Part shown: piece by piece, positions 1-9,217 of the stretch
Position numbering within the stretch: the stretch's first letter is position 1
Layout: each line of letters opens with the position of its first letter
From: Vampirovibrio chlorellavorus
Lineage (GTDB): Bacteria; Cyanobacteriota; Vampirovibrionia; Vampirovibrionales; Vampirovibrionaceae
Reading direction: 5' to 3'
Assembly (NCBI GenBank): GCA_001858525.1
Contig: LAPX01000014.1
Coordinates: 1 to 64,000, forward strand
Length of the DNA: 64,000 nucleotides
Made by a program: the position numbers and the translations under genes
The notes under the pieces: model-generated
What the model was told of the DNA's origin: nothing
The model's input: the letters and a program-made list of their open reading frames with translations, nothing else
Databases searched by the model: none

Positions 1-1028
1 CACTCCTCAGCGATCAGTCCGAGATGGGGCGGGTGGGGTTTGGGGCCGTACTGGGGGCACCCTATCACATCTGGCTGGGCCAAAAAATTCTCAAACACCT
101 GCAAGACTTTCAGCCGGACGCGGTTTTGCTGATTGATTACGGTGGTTTTAACCTGTACATGGCCGCCAAGCTTAAAAAACGGGGATACCGGGTGTTTTAC
201 TTCATCCCCCCACAAGTCTGGGCCACCCGCCCCGGGCGGATTCAAAAAATAAAAGCTTTTGTGGATCACGTCTTCTGCATTTTCCCCTTTGAGCAAGCTT
301 TGTATGAATCTCACGGCATTCCGGTCACCTATGTGGGGCACCCGCTGGTTGGCGAATTACCCCCGCCACCGGACAGAACGGCTTTTTGTCAGGATCATGG
401 ACTGCGGGTGGCAGATCCCATTGTGGCCCTCATGCCCGGCTCTCGCAAGCTGGAAATCGACTATCTGCTGCCTGCCATGATCGGCAGCCTCCCGCTTATG
501 CAGCGACAACAACCCAAGGCTCAGTTCGTGCTGGCTCAGGCGGGTTCTCTGAAGGATGACTTTTTCCACCCTCGGCTGGAGGCGGCCTGGCGCAAGGCGG
601 GAGGACAAGGCCAGCCGCCTGTCTACATTTTAAAAAAACAGAATCACGCCCTGCTCGGGGTGGCCGATCTGATGATTGCCGCCTCCGGCACGGTAACCCT
701 GGAGGGGGCCTTGTATAATACCCCCATGGTTTTAATGTACAAATTGCACCCGCTCATTCACCAAATCGCCATCCGTTTAATGCAGCTACCCTGTATGGGA
801 CTGCCCAACATCCTCACGGATATGGATCACCCCATGGTGCCAGAGCTGTGGCAGGGCAAAGTCAATCCGGAGAGCATCGCCCAGGCAGCCTTGCCCTTGT
901 TTGATCAGCAGTCGACACTGGTTCAACGACAACTCTCAGGCTTTACGAAAATCCGCCAATCCCTGAGTACCGGAGGAGCCCCTCGAAATGTGGCCGAGGG
1001 TATTTTGAGATTATTAACAATCCCTTAA
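1..1028 (+). CDS. lpxB: Lipid-A-disaccharide synthase, 5'-truncated by window edge
   Basis: LpxB (glycosyltransferase family 19) joins UDP-2,3-diacylglucosamine to lipid X to form the lipid A disaccharide at the inner membrane. The frame is open from base 3 and reads in with LLSDQSEMGRVGFG, matching the family's internal MG-x-x-E region, so the true start lies upstream of the window; about 341 residues are present against about 380 usual. Family motifs are PQVWATRPGR, VGHPLV, LPGSR and the ASGTVTLE segment near the C-terminus. It ends at a TAA and faces the next gene tail to tail. Its presence implies an outer membrane with lipid A. The call is firm. Confidence 0.95.
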   Translation, partial: LLSDQSEMGRVGFGAVLGAPYHIWLGQKILKHLQDFQPDAVLLIDYGGFNLYMAAKLKKRGYRVFYFIPPQVWATRPGRIQKIKAFVDHVFCIFPFEQALYESHGIPVTYVGHPLVGELPPPPDRTAFCQDHGLRVADPIVALMPGSRKLEIDYLLPAMIGSLPLMQRQQPKAQFVLAQAGSLKDDFFHPRLEAAWRKAGGQGQPPVYILKKQNHALLGVADLMIAASGTVTLEGALYNTPMVLMYKLHPLIHQIAIRLMQLPCMGLPNILTDMDHPMVPELWQGKVNPESIAQAALPLFDQQSTLVQRQLSGFTKIRQSLSTGGAPRNVAEGILRLLTIP

Positions 1029-1095
1029 ACAGGAGCAGTCAAACAGCCCCGGTAATTTTCGGCGAGCATTTTTGAACTCGTATTTTCCATAGTTT

Positions 1096-2031
1096 TTATG
1101 GTGCCGTTGAGATGTCCTCTCCGGCATCCTGAGTACCATCGGACGTGCTGGTAGTACCATCGCCCAACTGTTCTTCTACATTTTCTTCATACTGTTCTTG
1201 AGCTGCAGTAGGATCCTCTATAACAACATCGTCACTGGCATCTTGGGAAACATCACTAAAGTCAGCCACTTTTTCGGTCAATTGACTCACCAAAGCCTTC
1301 ACCGCCGGATCGTTTAAGGCACCGTCCTTCTCTGCCTGCTGATATAGTTCTTTTAACTTGTTCAGCTCCAAACCATTGGCGTTGGAATCCGGGATCAATG
1401 GGTTACCTTCACCGGTGGTGTTCTCTTTCCAGCCAATCATTTCAGCCAACTGGGCCACAGTATAGCCTTCACCATCCAGTTGCACCTGCAAGGAAAGAAG
1501 TATTTCATTATCATAACCCACCTGAGCCATAGCCGTCTCTATGGCCTTCTGGATTTGAGCCAATTTCAATGCCTGCTGGGCCAGGGCATCCAGATTGGCG
1601 GCCTCTTCCTCGGTCATTTTGCCCTCTTCAACCGATTTCGCCCACAGAGCTTTCAGCTGTTTGTAAGCATCCGCCGTGTTTCCGCTGGTGCCCGCGGTTT
1701 GAGTGGTGGGAGCCCCCAAAAATTGTGGCCCCACTTCAATGACTCGCCCATCTGTGCCTTTAACATCCATGGCGTTACCAATCGTTTGACCAAATTTTGC
1801 AAACCCTACAACTATCCCTCGAACCTGCATTTCAGCCTTAAGTACGGCAAAAGCCTTTGATAAACCACCGCCCAGCAAAAACCAAAGACCCACCGTGGCC
1901 ACCAAAACGGAAGCTCCCACCAGACTATATTCCGTGGCTGTGTTGCCCCGCTTGGCAGACATTTTCTGAACGGTTCGTGTTCCATTCTCAATAATGACGT
2001 CATCCCAATCTGTGTGATCAAAATTTAGCAT
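1096..2031 (-). CDS. Flp-like N-terminus fused to a long helical domain, unknown function
   Basis: This 311-residue protein was not recognised as a named family. Residues about 28-60 carry a class IVb (Flp) prepilin-like signature: basic residues, then RGNTATEYSLVGASVLVATV, a Gly followed by Glu-Tyr at +5/+6 and a hydrophobic stretch. The remaining 240 residues are soluble, acidic and mostly helical, with a Gln/Glu/Asp-rich tail. It is a clear paralogue of the next gene (2229-3020), sharing three blocks: the Flp-like segment, an AYKQLKALWAKS block at about residue 125 with the following helices, and a LNKLKELYQQAEKDG block near residue 225. A classical Flp pilin is only about 50-70 residues, so this is a pilin-like anchor or minor pilin with an added domain. 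Function is unknown. Confidence 0.75.
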   Translation of the reverse strand: MLNFDHTDWDDVIIENGTRTVQKMSAKRGNTATEYSLVGASVLVATVGLWFLLGGGLSKAFAVLKAEMQVRGIVVGFAKFGQTIGNAMDVKGTDGRVIEVGPQFLGAPTTQTAGTSGNTADAYKQLKALWAKSVEEGKMTEEEAANLDALAQQALKLAQIQKAIETAMAQVGYDNEILLSLQVQLDGEGYTVAQLAEMIGWKENTTGEGNPLIPDSNANGLELNKLKELYQQAEKDGALNDPAVKALVSQLTEKVADFSDVSQDASDDVVIEDPTAAQEQYEENVEEQLGDGTTSTSDGTQDAGEDISTAP

Positions 2032-2228
2032 TCAATGCGCCGCTCTTCTTCTTGCCAACTCAGAGTGGTATCGGACGCTTTAAAGCTTTTCTTGAGCCGA
2101 TTGTTACAAAAATTTATGAGATTAACGGACCCAAGCAACCCCAAATCTTATGTAATCCATACTTATAGAAGGCTAAAGCCAGCAAAAAAGGGCTTTTAGT
2201 TCCTCTTACACCACATCAAACCAATGGG

Positions 2229-3020
2229 CTAGACTTCGCCCCACCATATTTTATCGATAAACTCGGCCACCTCAGGGTCATCAAAGAGTCCAGATTCCTC
2301 AGCCTCAATATACAGCTTATCCAAGGACGCATACTCCGAATTATCCATGTAATAATCATCAGGATCATCAGAATCTTCAGAAAAACCAAACCAATAAAAC
2401 AATAAGAAATCACTATCCCATGTCAAGTCTAATTTTGCTGCTAACTCAGTGAGCAAATAAGTTTGCCCCTTAAACTGAATTCGCATATAAGGAACCATTT
2501 CTGGATTTTCTCCAGCCTGAACCTCCGCGTTGAAGACAAGATCCTCCAAATCGAGAATCAATAAAATCTGATCCGTAAGCCTTTGTAGCGTATCGGACTG
2601 TGCTTTAGTCAGGGTTCCCTTTCGGGTAGAACGAGCGATTAAGTCCTGCAAGGCTTTATAGGTGCTCACATGATCCCGGGTTCCATTACTCCCAGCAGTG
2701 CTCACCGGCGGATTGTTGTCTGAAGGATCAATACCTGAATTGCCAGTATTCGATGAAGAAGTTTTATACTTTTCCTCAAGCTGCTCCAACGTCATGCCAT
2801 TCGCATTGGAGACTTGCGTCAACATGTCCGTCCGGACTAACCCAAAAGCGTGCCGCAGTCCGTCGCCCAAGAAAAACCACATGCCAATTGTTGCTACAAG
2901 GACAACAGCCCCAATAAAGCCCATTTCTGTGGCGGTGGAACCTGATTTAGCAAGCTTTACCATAGGCATTGCCCGATACACAAATGTTCTAACCCATTGG
3001 ATATTAAAATGGTGATTCAT
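2229..3020 (-). CDS. Flp-like N-terminus fused to a long helical domain, paralogue of neighbour
   Basis: This 263-residue protein shares the architecture of the gene at 1096-2031. Residues 27-60 hold SGSTATEMGFIGAVVLVATI, an Flp-like processing site (Gly, Glu at +5, but Met replaces the usual Tyr) and one hydrophobic helix. A Ser/Asn/Gly-rich linker follows, then the shared TYKALQDLIARSTRKG helix block and the LDKLYIEAEESG block. The C-terminus is short and acidic. Both genes lie on the minus strand, about 200 bp apart, with this one upstream. No good Shine-Dalgarno precedes the ATG at 3020, and downstream Met codons (for example before VKLAKSG) are possible starts. No Tad assembly gene adjoins them. 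Confidence 0.72.
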   Translation of the reverse strand: MNHHFNIQWVRTFVYRAMPMVKLAKSGSTATEMGFIGAVVLVATIGMWFFLGDGLRHAFGLVRTDMLTQVSNANGMTLEQLEEKYKTSSSNTGNSGIDPSDNNPPVSTAGSNGTRDHVSTYKALQDLIARSTRKGTLTKAQSDTLQRLTDQILLILDLEDLVFNAEVQAGENPEMVPYMRIQFKGQTYLLTELAAKLDLTWDSDFLLFYWFGFSEDSDDPDDYYMDNSEYASLDKLYIEAEESGLFDDPEVAEFIDKIWWGEV

Positions 3021-3179
3021 AGTTCACGCAGCAATCTTATTCTGGCCATGCAAAAACTATCGGCAGAAACATTCCGAACTGAAGTGACTATTAAATAAAA
3101 TTAAGGCGAGTACCCACCAAACGCCAATCAATAATCCGCCCCTCAACTGGTGCAATCAATCAAACCCAAACCAAAGAAC

Positions 3180-4307
3180 TTACTTCAAAATCGCAGACAA
3201 CATGCGGCTTAACCGGCGGAAAGCCAGGAACTGCAAGTTGTTTAAGCCATGACTCTTGGGTTCAAAATTTTCCGGAAAATGAGTGGACATATCAAAGACG
3301 GCATCCTGAAAGTTGGCACTTTCCAGAGCCCGACATTGGGCCAAATCACTTTCGGCCAATTGGGTGGAGGCTAAATTGGTATCCTGCACCAGCGCCCGAC
3401 TCAGATCAACCCCATTCAACCGGCAGTTACTCAAATCTGCTCGGCTTAAATCAGCGCTGCTCATGTTGGCATCGCACAACCGGGCGTATTGCAAGCGGGC
3501 ATCGGACAAACGGGAGAAGCCCAAATTGGCATGCCGCAAGTCACAATGGCGCAACCGGGCCGATTCCAGATTGGCCATAAACAGGTTGGCCTCACGCAAA
3601 TCGGCGTTTTGCAGGCGGGTTTGCCGGAAATCGGCCTGATAGCAATCGGCGTTTCGCAAATCGGCCTTACGCAGATTGGCGGACTGGAACTGGGCCTCTT
3701 TGGCAATAGCCCCATTTAACCGAGCCCGGTACAAATTGGCCTCGGTCAGATGCGCGCCCCGCAGGTTGGCATAACTCAAGTTGGCTTCAATGAGGGTGGC
3801 CTTGTCCAGGTTGGCTTCGCTGAGGTTGGCAAAACGCAGATCGGCGCTGCTCAGCTCGGCTTCCGATAAATTGACCTGCTCTAGGTTTGCACACAAGAAG
3901 GAAGCCCCTTGCAGACAGGTGCCCATTAAAGACAACGGCCCTTCTGTGGAATGCAACCGCACCATTTCCAGATTAATATTAGGAAACTGCTTTCCCTGCA
4001 GGGACAGGGCGTTGGTGAACTCCAAGCGCAAAGGATTCCACTGGGTGATGGGCATGCCATGTTTCTTTAGCAAGGCCATCAACTGCCGTTTGCTGGTATT
4101 AAACGCCTCAACGGCTTCACCACTCAGGGCGGCCATCATATCAACCAGGATGCGATCGGCAACCTGAAATGCCTGCAAGGGCAATGGGGCCATGTTGTCG
4201 CAAAACAGTGTGCCCTGGGTGAACGCTGCATAATCAGCGGTCTCTTTGAGAGACGGGGTAACGCCAAGGGAAGAAACCGGGGGAATCTCAGTGTGCGTTG
4301 TGCTCAT
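3180..4307 (-). CDS. Pentapeptide-repeat protein
   Basis: This 375-residue protein is largely A(D/N)LxX pentapeptide repeats. From about residue 130 to 345 there are roughly 40 units with Leu or Phe at the central position (for example ADLRFANLSEANLDKATL), expected to form a right-handed quadrilateral beta-helix. The first about 125 residues are not repeated and include a helical segment (FNTSKRQLMALLKKHG). The last about 35 residues are also non-repeat. No signal peptide is visible, so it is probably cytoplasmic. Pentapeptide proteins range from gyrase-protecting Qnr/MfpA types to scaffolds of unknown role; nothing here decides between them. Overlapping reading frames in this region are by-products of the repeats. 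Confidence 0.9.
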   Translation of the reverse strand: MSTTHTEIPPVSSLGVTPSLKETADYAAFTQGTLFCDNMAPLPLQAFQVADRILVDMMAALSGEAVEAFNTSKRQLMALLKKHGMPITQWNPLRLEFTNALSLQGKQFPNINLEMVRLHSTEGPLSLMGTCLQGASFLCANLEQVNLSEAELSSADLRFANLSEANLDKATLIEANLSYANLRGAHLTEANLYRARLNGAIAKEAQFQSANLRKADLRNADCYQADFRQTRLQNADLREANLFMANLESARLRHCDLRHANLGFSRLSDARLQYARLCDANMSSADLSRADLSNCRLNGVDLSRALVQDTNLASTQLAESDLAQCRALESANFQDAVFDMSTHFPENFEPKSHGLNNLQFLAFRRLSRMLSAILK

Positions 4308-4491
4308 TCAAATTGACCTACAAAAGGGGATTAAGTAATGCACGATATCATATAAAGATGTTTGAACAAAAGTGGAAAATCAAAGGATCTTGCCCAATTA
4401 GTTACACATATTAACCAAAGCCCAATATGCGTTCAATCGAAAGTTAAAGGCCCAAGGGCTCCGGGCCAGGCAGCCCGGCCCTCAGAACTTT

Positions 4492-4514
4492 AAAAAACGG
4501 CGGATGGTTTCCGC
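4492..4514 (-). terminator. Rho-independent terminator after treT-like gene
   Basis: Read on the minus strand, GCGGA-AACCA-TCCGC forms a short hairpin followed by CG and six T. It starts 11 bp after the stop codon of the 4525-5883 gene. Confidence 0.65.
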
Positions 4515-4524
4515 GGATAGTTTC

Positions 4525-5883
4525 CTACGTGGTCGCACCCCTTAAATCCCGAACCAGCCGCAGATAATCAGCCACTTCCCGGGTAATCAGGAAATGCTCC
4601 GCCACCCGCTGATGGGCGTTTTCCCCTAGTTCCCGACGTTTCTCCGGTTCATTCAGTAACCAGCGGATGGCCTGTTTTACCTCATCCATGGTCTGTACCA
4701 GAAAACCGCTTTCATGGTCCACGATCTGATCCTGAATCCCACCAACTCGGCCCCCGATGACCGGCTGAAACTTCCACATGGCTTCCGATACAGTCAGACC
4801 GAAGCCTTCCTTGCTGGAGTACTGTAGAATCACGCTGGCGGCTCGCTGAAAGGCGTTGATTTCCAGATTTCCCACCCCGTGATAGTTGTTCAGGATAAAA
4901 ATATCGGGATCTTCCCCGGCCTTGCGCAGGGAACGCTCCCAGAACAACATGCCCTCCGGGTCATCGGTGGCCATGGAGCCCGCCAAAAGCAATTGCAAAT
5001 CCGGGAATTCAGACTTGAGATCTTTATAAACCTGAATGACCTCCAACGGCTGCTTCCATGGGTCAAACCGGGACACCTGCACCATCAAGGGCCGCCGGGG
5101 ATCAATGCCGTATTTCACCAGCATCCCGTCGATGGCATCCTGCTCCAGCTTGCTATTTTTGGGACTAATGGGGTCGATGGAGGGCGGGATAATGCGAATT
5201 TCCTTGAAGTCCGTCTGATCATGCACAAAGGACTCCCGGGTCCACACGGCCACATCATACTGCTTGGCAAACTTGCCGATAAAGTCCCACACTTCCGGGT
5301 TGGGAGCCGTGGTATCAATGTGACAACGCCACACCCACTGATTGCTTCGGTTGGCATACAGTTCAATCAACCCGGCAGGCTGGGGATCGTGGATAATTAC
5401 CACGTCATAATCATTCAGTTTGCCCCGGCTGTAGTTGGACAACAGGGTGCGGTAATACTGCTCTTTTTCTGCCTGATGAAGCCGCCCGGAATCCCCTTGC
5501 AGGGTATTATGGCACTTCTTGGTCATATCGTAAAAAGCAGGGTTCTCCACGTTGAGGATGAACCAGTCGGTGCAAAAACCGACCTCTTCCCCCAGTTGGT
5601 TCATCAACGGAATCTGGCGATGCAGCAACTCGGCCACCCCGCCCCCATAGGCCGTGGCATTGATATGCGCCACCCGCACATTGCCCAGTCCCTTTACCAG
5701 AGTACGCAGGGAGTCCAGCATCAGGCTGCCCAGCTCCCGCTCGTAGAGATCCACCATGTTCAGGTTATCGGGGTTGGTTTGAACCAGAATCAACCCATTG
5801 TCCTCAATCAGGTCCCGGTCCGGCAGCGTCCAAAAGCCAGAGGACTCCGTGATGTTGGGTGTCGTTGCCATTTCCATGCTCAC
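4525..5883 (-). CDS. treT: TreT-like trehalose synthase / GT4 glycosyltransferase
   Basis: This 452-residue protein matches trehalose glycosyltransferring synthase, which makes trehalose from NDP-glucose and glucose in one reversible step. Visible family features are VAHINATAYGGGVAELLH in the N-terminal Rossmann domain, MTKKCHNTLQGD, WRCHIDTTAPNPEVWDF, IPPSIDP at the domain boundary, and the GT4 region SSKEGFGLTVSEAMW with its E-x7-E type motif. The start chosen is GTG at 5883, ten bases after AGGAGG; an ATG two codons later would sit 16 bases away. It is transcribed divergently from cysK and ends at its own terminator. The exact acceptor and donor are inference. No other trehalose gene is in the window. 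Confidence 0.85.
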   Translation of the reverse strand: MSMEMATTPNITESSGFWTLPDRDLIEDNGLILVQTNPDNLNMVDLYERELGSLMLDSLRTLVKGLGNVRVAHINATAYGGGVAELLHRQIPLMNQLGEEVGFCTDWFILNVENPAFYDMTKKCHNTLQGDSGRLHQAEKEQYYRTLLSNYSRGKLNDYDVVIIHDPQPAGLIELYANRSNQWVWRCHIDTTAPNPEVWDFIGKFAKQYDVAVWTRESFVHDQTDFKEIRIIPPSIDPISPKNSKLEQDAIDGMLVKYGIDPRRPLMVQVSRFDPWKQPLEVIQVYKDLKSEFPDLQLLLAGSMATDDPEGMLFWERSLRKAGEDPDIFILNNYHGVGNLEINAFQRAASVILQYSSKEGFGLTVSEAMWKFQPVIGGRVGGIQDQIVDHESGFLVQTMDEVKQAIRWLLNEPEKRRELGENAHQRVAEHFLITREVADYLRLVRDLRGATT

Positions 5884-6073
5884 AGTATCAAGCCCTCCTC
5901 ATCGAATGAACCCGATGCCCTCAGGGCAATGGCTGACGCCGAACGTTTACAGCCCAGGTTCTGTAACTGATTGCAGAATTGTTGCCATCATATCGATTCT
6001 CATCGTTGCCCGCATCGGAGTGCTGGCTTACCCCGGTTGGTGAAATTTACCCGCAACCCAGCTTAACCAATCA

Positions 6074-6102
6074 TTGACCCCGGCCTGCCGCAAGTTTATA
6101 AC
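6074..6102 (+). promoter_or_regulatory. Sigma-70-type promoter of cysK
   Basis: TTGACC (6074-6079), a 17-base spacer and TATAAC (6097-6102) give a near-consensus promoter. A second -10-like TATAAT lies at 6103-6108. The leader to the cysK ATG would be about 35 bases. Confidence 0.65.
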
Positions 6103-6144
6103 TATAATCATTCATTGAGAGTGCTTGCGGCCAAGGAGTCCCCC

Positions 6145-7110
6145 ATGAAAATCGCCAAGGACGTTACCGAGCTGATTGGAAAAACCCCACTGGTTCAACT
6201 GAACCGGGTCACCAAGGGATGCCTGGCTCAGATCGTCTGCAAACTGGAAAGCATGGAACCCTGCAACAGCGTGAAAGATCGCATTGGCAAAAGCATGATT
6301 GAAGGGGCCGAGCAGCGAGGAGACATTAAACCCGGCGAAACCATCCTCATTGAGCCCACCAGTGGCAACACAGGTATTGCCCTGGCTTTTGTAGCCGCCG
6401 TTAAAGGCTACAAACTGATTTTAACCATGCCGGACACCATGAGCATGGAGCGACGGGTGCTGCTGAAAGCCTTCGGGGCCGAAGTGGTGTTGACCCCGGG
6501 CGCGCAAGGGATGAAGGGGGCCATCGCCAAAGCCAACGAACTGCTGGAAAAAACGCCCAACGCGGTCATGTTGCAGCAATTCGATAACCCGGACAATCCT
6601 CAGGTGCATTTCCAGAGCACTGGCCCGGAACTTTGGGAAGACACGGATGGGCAAATAGATTTTTTAGTGGCCGGTGTGGGCACCGGGGGCACCATCACCG
6701 GGTGCGGTAGCTACCTGAAACAGCACAAACCAACCCTCAAAGTGGTGGCGGTAGAACCCACCGAAAGCCCGGTACTGTCGGGTGGTCAGCCCGGCCCACA
6801 CAAAATTCAGGGCATTGGGGCAGGCTTTGTGCCCTCCATTTTACAAACCGATTTGCTGGATGAAATCTTCCAGGTTAGCAGTGACCAATCCATGGAAATG
6901 GCCCGCCGCCTGGCCAAAGAGGAAGGCTTGCTCACCGGGATTTCAGCGGGAGCTGCCGTGTTTGCCGCCGTGGAAATCGCCAAACGACCAGAGAACGCCG
7001 GCAAGTTGATAGTGGTAGTCATTCCCAGCTTTGGAGAACGCTACCTGTCCTCACCCCTGTTTGATGAATACCGCCAGCAAGCCTTGGCCATGGAGGCCGT
7101 TCCGGTTTAA
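6145..7110 (+). CDS. cysK: Cysteine synthase A (O-acetylserine sulfhydrylase)
   Basis: CysK is a PLP enzyme that makes cysteine from O-acetylserine and sulfide in the cytoplasm. The protein has [10 protein letters not shown] at the N-terminus, the PLP lysine in [12 protein letters not shown], the substrate loop [11 protein letters not shown], the phosphate-binding [10 protein letters not shown] loop, and a C-terminal GISAGAAV motif. The ATG at 6145 is chosen because AAGGAG ends six bases upstream and the protein then begins [12 protein letters not shown] as in the family; an in-frame TTG extends the frame to 6115. Length (321 residues) is normal. It stands alone, with mqnE about 100 bp downstream in the same direction. 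Confidence 0.96.
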   Translation: MKIAKDVTELIGKTPLVQLNRVTKGCLAQIVCKLESMEPCNSVKDRIGKSMIEGAEQRGDIKPGETILIEPTSGNTGIALAFVAAVKGYKLILTMPDTMSMERRVLLKAFGAEVVLTPGAQGMKGAIAKANELLEKTPNAVMLQQFDNPDNPQVHFQSTGPELWEDTDGQIDFLVAGVGTGGTITGCGSYLKQHKPTLKVVAVEPTESPVLSGGQPGPHKIQGIGAGFVPSILQTDLLDEIFQVSSDQSMEMARRLAKEEGLLTGISAGAAVFAAVEIAKRPENAGKLIVVVIPSFGERYLSSPLFDEYRQQALAMEAVPV

Positions 7111-7212
7111 GGCCAAAAGCCCAAGCCCTCACCTTGCGAGAATGGGCGATTTATTAGAAGATAGGGACAGGCCTACGCCCCTTCTCTCACCGCACAGTAA
7201 AAGGAATTTCCC

Positions 7213-8358
7213 ATGGCAACAGCATTGGTTGAAGATTATATTACCCGTCCTTCCAACCCCCTGAGCCGCTTTTACCGAAAAATCGTAGAAGGCCAGCGCA
7301 TTACCCGCGAAGAAGCGGTTGAGATTTATCAGTCCGACGATCTGCTTTCCATTGGCATTCTGGCGGACACAGCCCGGGTGGTCCGCACCCCGGAAGACGT
7401 TCGTAACTACGTATACTGGGTTCACAACTTTCACATCAACCCCACCAACATTTGCGAAGCCAACTGCCGCTTCTGCTCCTTTAAAAAAGGCCCCAAGTCT
7501 CCTTTTGCCTACGTGATGAGCGTGGATGACGTGGTGAACATGGTCAACAAGTACCCCATGAAGGATGAGTTGAGCGAGTTCCACGTGGTTTCCGGGCTCT
7601 ACGATCAGCAGGGTCTGGCTTATTACCGGGATTTGTTTGTGGCCTTGAAGAAAAACTTCCCGCACGTGCACATCAAAGGCCTGACTGCGGTGGAACTGGA
7701 TTACATTGCCAAGCTGGAAGGCATTCCGGTGGAAGAAGTGCTGACCATCCTGAAAGAGGCCGGTTTGGGCTCTCTACCCGGTGGCGGGGCCGAAGTCTTC
7801 GCCGAGCGGGTACGTCAACTGGTTTGCGTGGATAAAATTCCGGCCACCGAATGGCTGCGTATCCACAGTCTGGCCCATCAAATGGGCATGCAAAGCAACG
7901 CCACCCTGCTAGCCGGTCTGGGCGAAACGCCAGAAGAACGCATTGATCACATTCTGGCCATTCGGGAACAGCAGGATAAAACCGGCGGCTTTATGACCTT
8001 CATCCCGCTGAACTGCTACTACGACAACAACGCCGTCGATGCCTCCAACGCCCTGACCGGGGTGGAGAACCTGAAGAACTTCGCCATCAGCCGCATTCTG
8101 CTGGACAACGTCCCCCACATCAAATCCTTCTGGATTCACATTGGGGAAAAGCTGTCTCAGGTCAGCCTGAGCTTTGGGGTCGATGATATCGACGGCACCG
8201 TGGTGCAGGAGAAAATCGCCCACGCCGCCGGAACGGATACCTCCGAGGCGCTGACCAAGGCCGAGTTGCTCAACATGATTCAAAAAGCGGGTAAAATCCC
8301 GGTGGAACGAGACACCGTGTACAACATCATTCGTGTCTATGATTCAGTCAACGCATAG
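7213..8358 (+). CDS. mqnE: Aminodeoxyfutalosine synthase (radical SAM), menaquinone futalosine pathway
   Basis: MqnE condenses the MqnA product with SAM-derived adenosyl radical to give 6-amino-6-deoxyfutalosine, an early step of the futalosine route to menaquinone. The 381-residue protein has the radical-SAM CX3CX2C motif (CEANCRFC) after HINPTNI, the SLPGGGAEVF segment, and DDIDGTVVQEKIAHAAG near the C-terminus, which favours MqnE over the related MqnC. A Shine-Dalgarno (AAGGA) lies eight bases before the ATG. The gene overlaps mqnA, so the two are translationally coupled and supply consecutive steps. MqnC and MqnD are not in the window. Confidence 0.92.
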   Translation: MATALVEDYITRPSNPLSRFYRKIVEGQRITREEAVEIYQSDDLLSIGILADTARVVRTPEDVRNYVYWVHNFHINPTNICEANCRFCSFKKGPKSPFAYVMSVDDVVNMVNKYPMKDELSEFHVVSGLYDQQGLAYYRDLFVALKKNFPHVHIKGLTAVELDYIAKLEGIPVEEVLTILKEAGLGSLPGGGAEVFAERVRQLVCVDKIPATEWLRIHSLAHQMGMQSNATLLAGLGETPEERIDHILAIREQQDKTGGFMTFIPLNCYYDNNAVDASNALTGVENLKNFAISRILLDNVPHIKSFWIHIGEKLSQVSLSFGVDDIDGTVVQEKIAHAAGTDTSEALTKAELLNMIQKAGKIPVERDTVYNIIRVYDSVNA

Positions 8359-9217
8359 CCAAAGCCCAAGCCAAACAACCGTCCGACTCGGGGCGATTTC
8401 TTTCGTCAACACCATTCCCATTTACGCCCCGTACAAACCGACTGCTGATATCACGCTCATCTATGAGGTTCCGGCCCAGCTAAACCAGCTTGTTCTGGCT
8501 GGAAAACTGGATATCTCTCCGGTGTCCAGCGCCTGCTACCTGCGGCATCAACACGACTTGGTGCTTTTGGAAGACTTGTCGGTCAGTTCCCCCGGGGCGG
8601 TGGAGAGCGTGCTGTTCGTCTCAAAGGCCCCCTTGGGTGCTGCCCTGCTGGATGTCCCGGCCATTTGGGTGCCCAACGATTCGGAGACCTCCGTGGCCTT
8701 GCTGGCCCATTTGCTGAAACAGTCCGCCGGACAGGATTTGCGCCCCTGGTTTAAAATCTATGAGGCCAGTGACTATCAGTCAATCCTGAAACAAGGGGGC
8801 AATGGGCTGATCATTGGGGATAACGCCCTGATGATGAAGGAACAACTGGCCAAAGAAAAAACGCCCCTGCACTGCTACGATTTATCCTCCATGTGGCAGG
8901 CGCAGACCGGCTTGCCCTTTGTCTTTGCCGTGTGGGTGGCCCGTCGCCGTTGGGCCGAGCAGCACGCTGATCGACTCACCGAGATCAACTCGGCCTTGCG
9001 AAAAGCCCGAGAGGCCTTTTTTGCTTCTGACGCTGAGTATGAAGCCGGACTGGCATTGGCTGAAAACCGTAGCCATCTGCCCCGGCAAACCCTGGAGCGT
9101 TATTACCGCAAATGTCTCACTTACGGCCTGGACGCTTCCCATCAGCAGAGCCTTCAGCAGTTTTCCCAAATTTTGCAGCAACTGGACGCACAGGAGGTCA
9201 AGCCCATTGAGCACTGA
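8339..9217 (+). CDS. mqnA: Chorismate dehydratase, menaquinone futalosine pathway
   Basis: MqnA dehydrates chorismate to 3-[(1-carboxyvinyl)oxy]benzoate, the substrate of MqnE. The periplasmic-binding-protein-like fold shows LGAISFVNTIPIY, the VPAQLNQLVLAGKLDISPVSS motif region, and WQAQTGLPFVFAVWV. The gene starts inside the end of mqnE (ATG 8339; a GTG two codons earlier at 8333 is possible) and no separate Shine-Dalgarno is visible, consistent with coupling. The last 11 bases overlap the rsgA start. The C-terminal residues EVKPIEH include the sequence that serves as the rsgA ribosome-binding site. Confidence 0.93.
   Translation: MIQSTHSQSPSQTTVRLGAISFVNTIPIYAPYKPTADITLIYEVPAQLNQLVLAGKLDISPVSSACYLRHQHDLVLLEDLSVSSPGAVESVLFVSKAPLGAALLDVPAIWVPNDSETSVALLAHLLKQSAGQDLRPWFKIYEASDYQSILKQGGNGLIIGDNALMMKEQLAKEKTPLHCYDLSSMWQAQTGLPFVFAVWVARRRWAEQHADRLTEINSALRKAREAFFASDAEYEAGLALAENRSHLPRQTLERYYRKCLTYGLDASHQQSLQQFSQILQQLDAQEVKPIEH

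Noticed and set aside
3313-3639. Arg/Ser-rich plus-strand frames over the pentapeptide gene
   Set aside because: Repeat-driven low-complexity translation of the antisense strand.
4879-5970. 363-codon plus-strand open frame opposite the TreT-like gene
   Set aside because: It lies wholly opposite a gene with clear family motifs and has no domain or ribosome site of its own.
7213-8358. Cyclic dehypoxanthinyl futalosine synthase (MqnC) instead of MqnE
   Set aside because: The DDIDGTVVQEKIAHAAG end and SLPGGGAEVF context fit MqnE better, and it is coupled with mqnA.
8919-9206. Upstream in-frame extension of rsgA
   Set aside because: This part is the shifted frame of mqnA; AGGAGG and the OB-fold start place the real start at TTG 9207.
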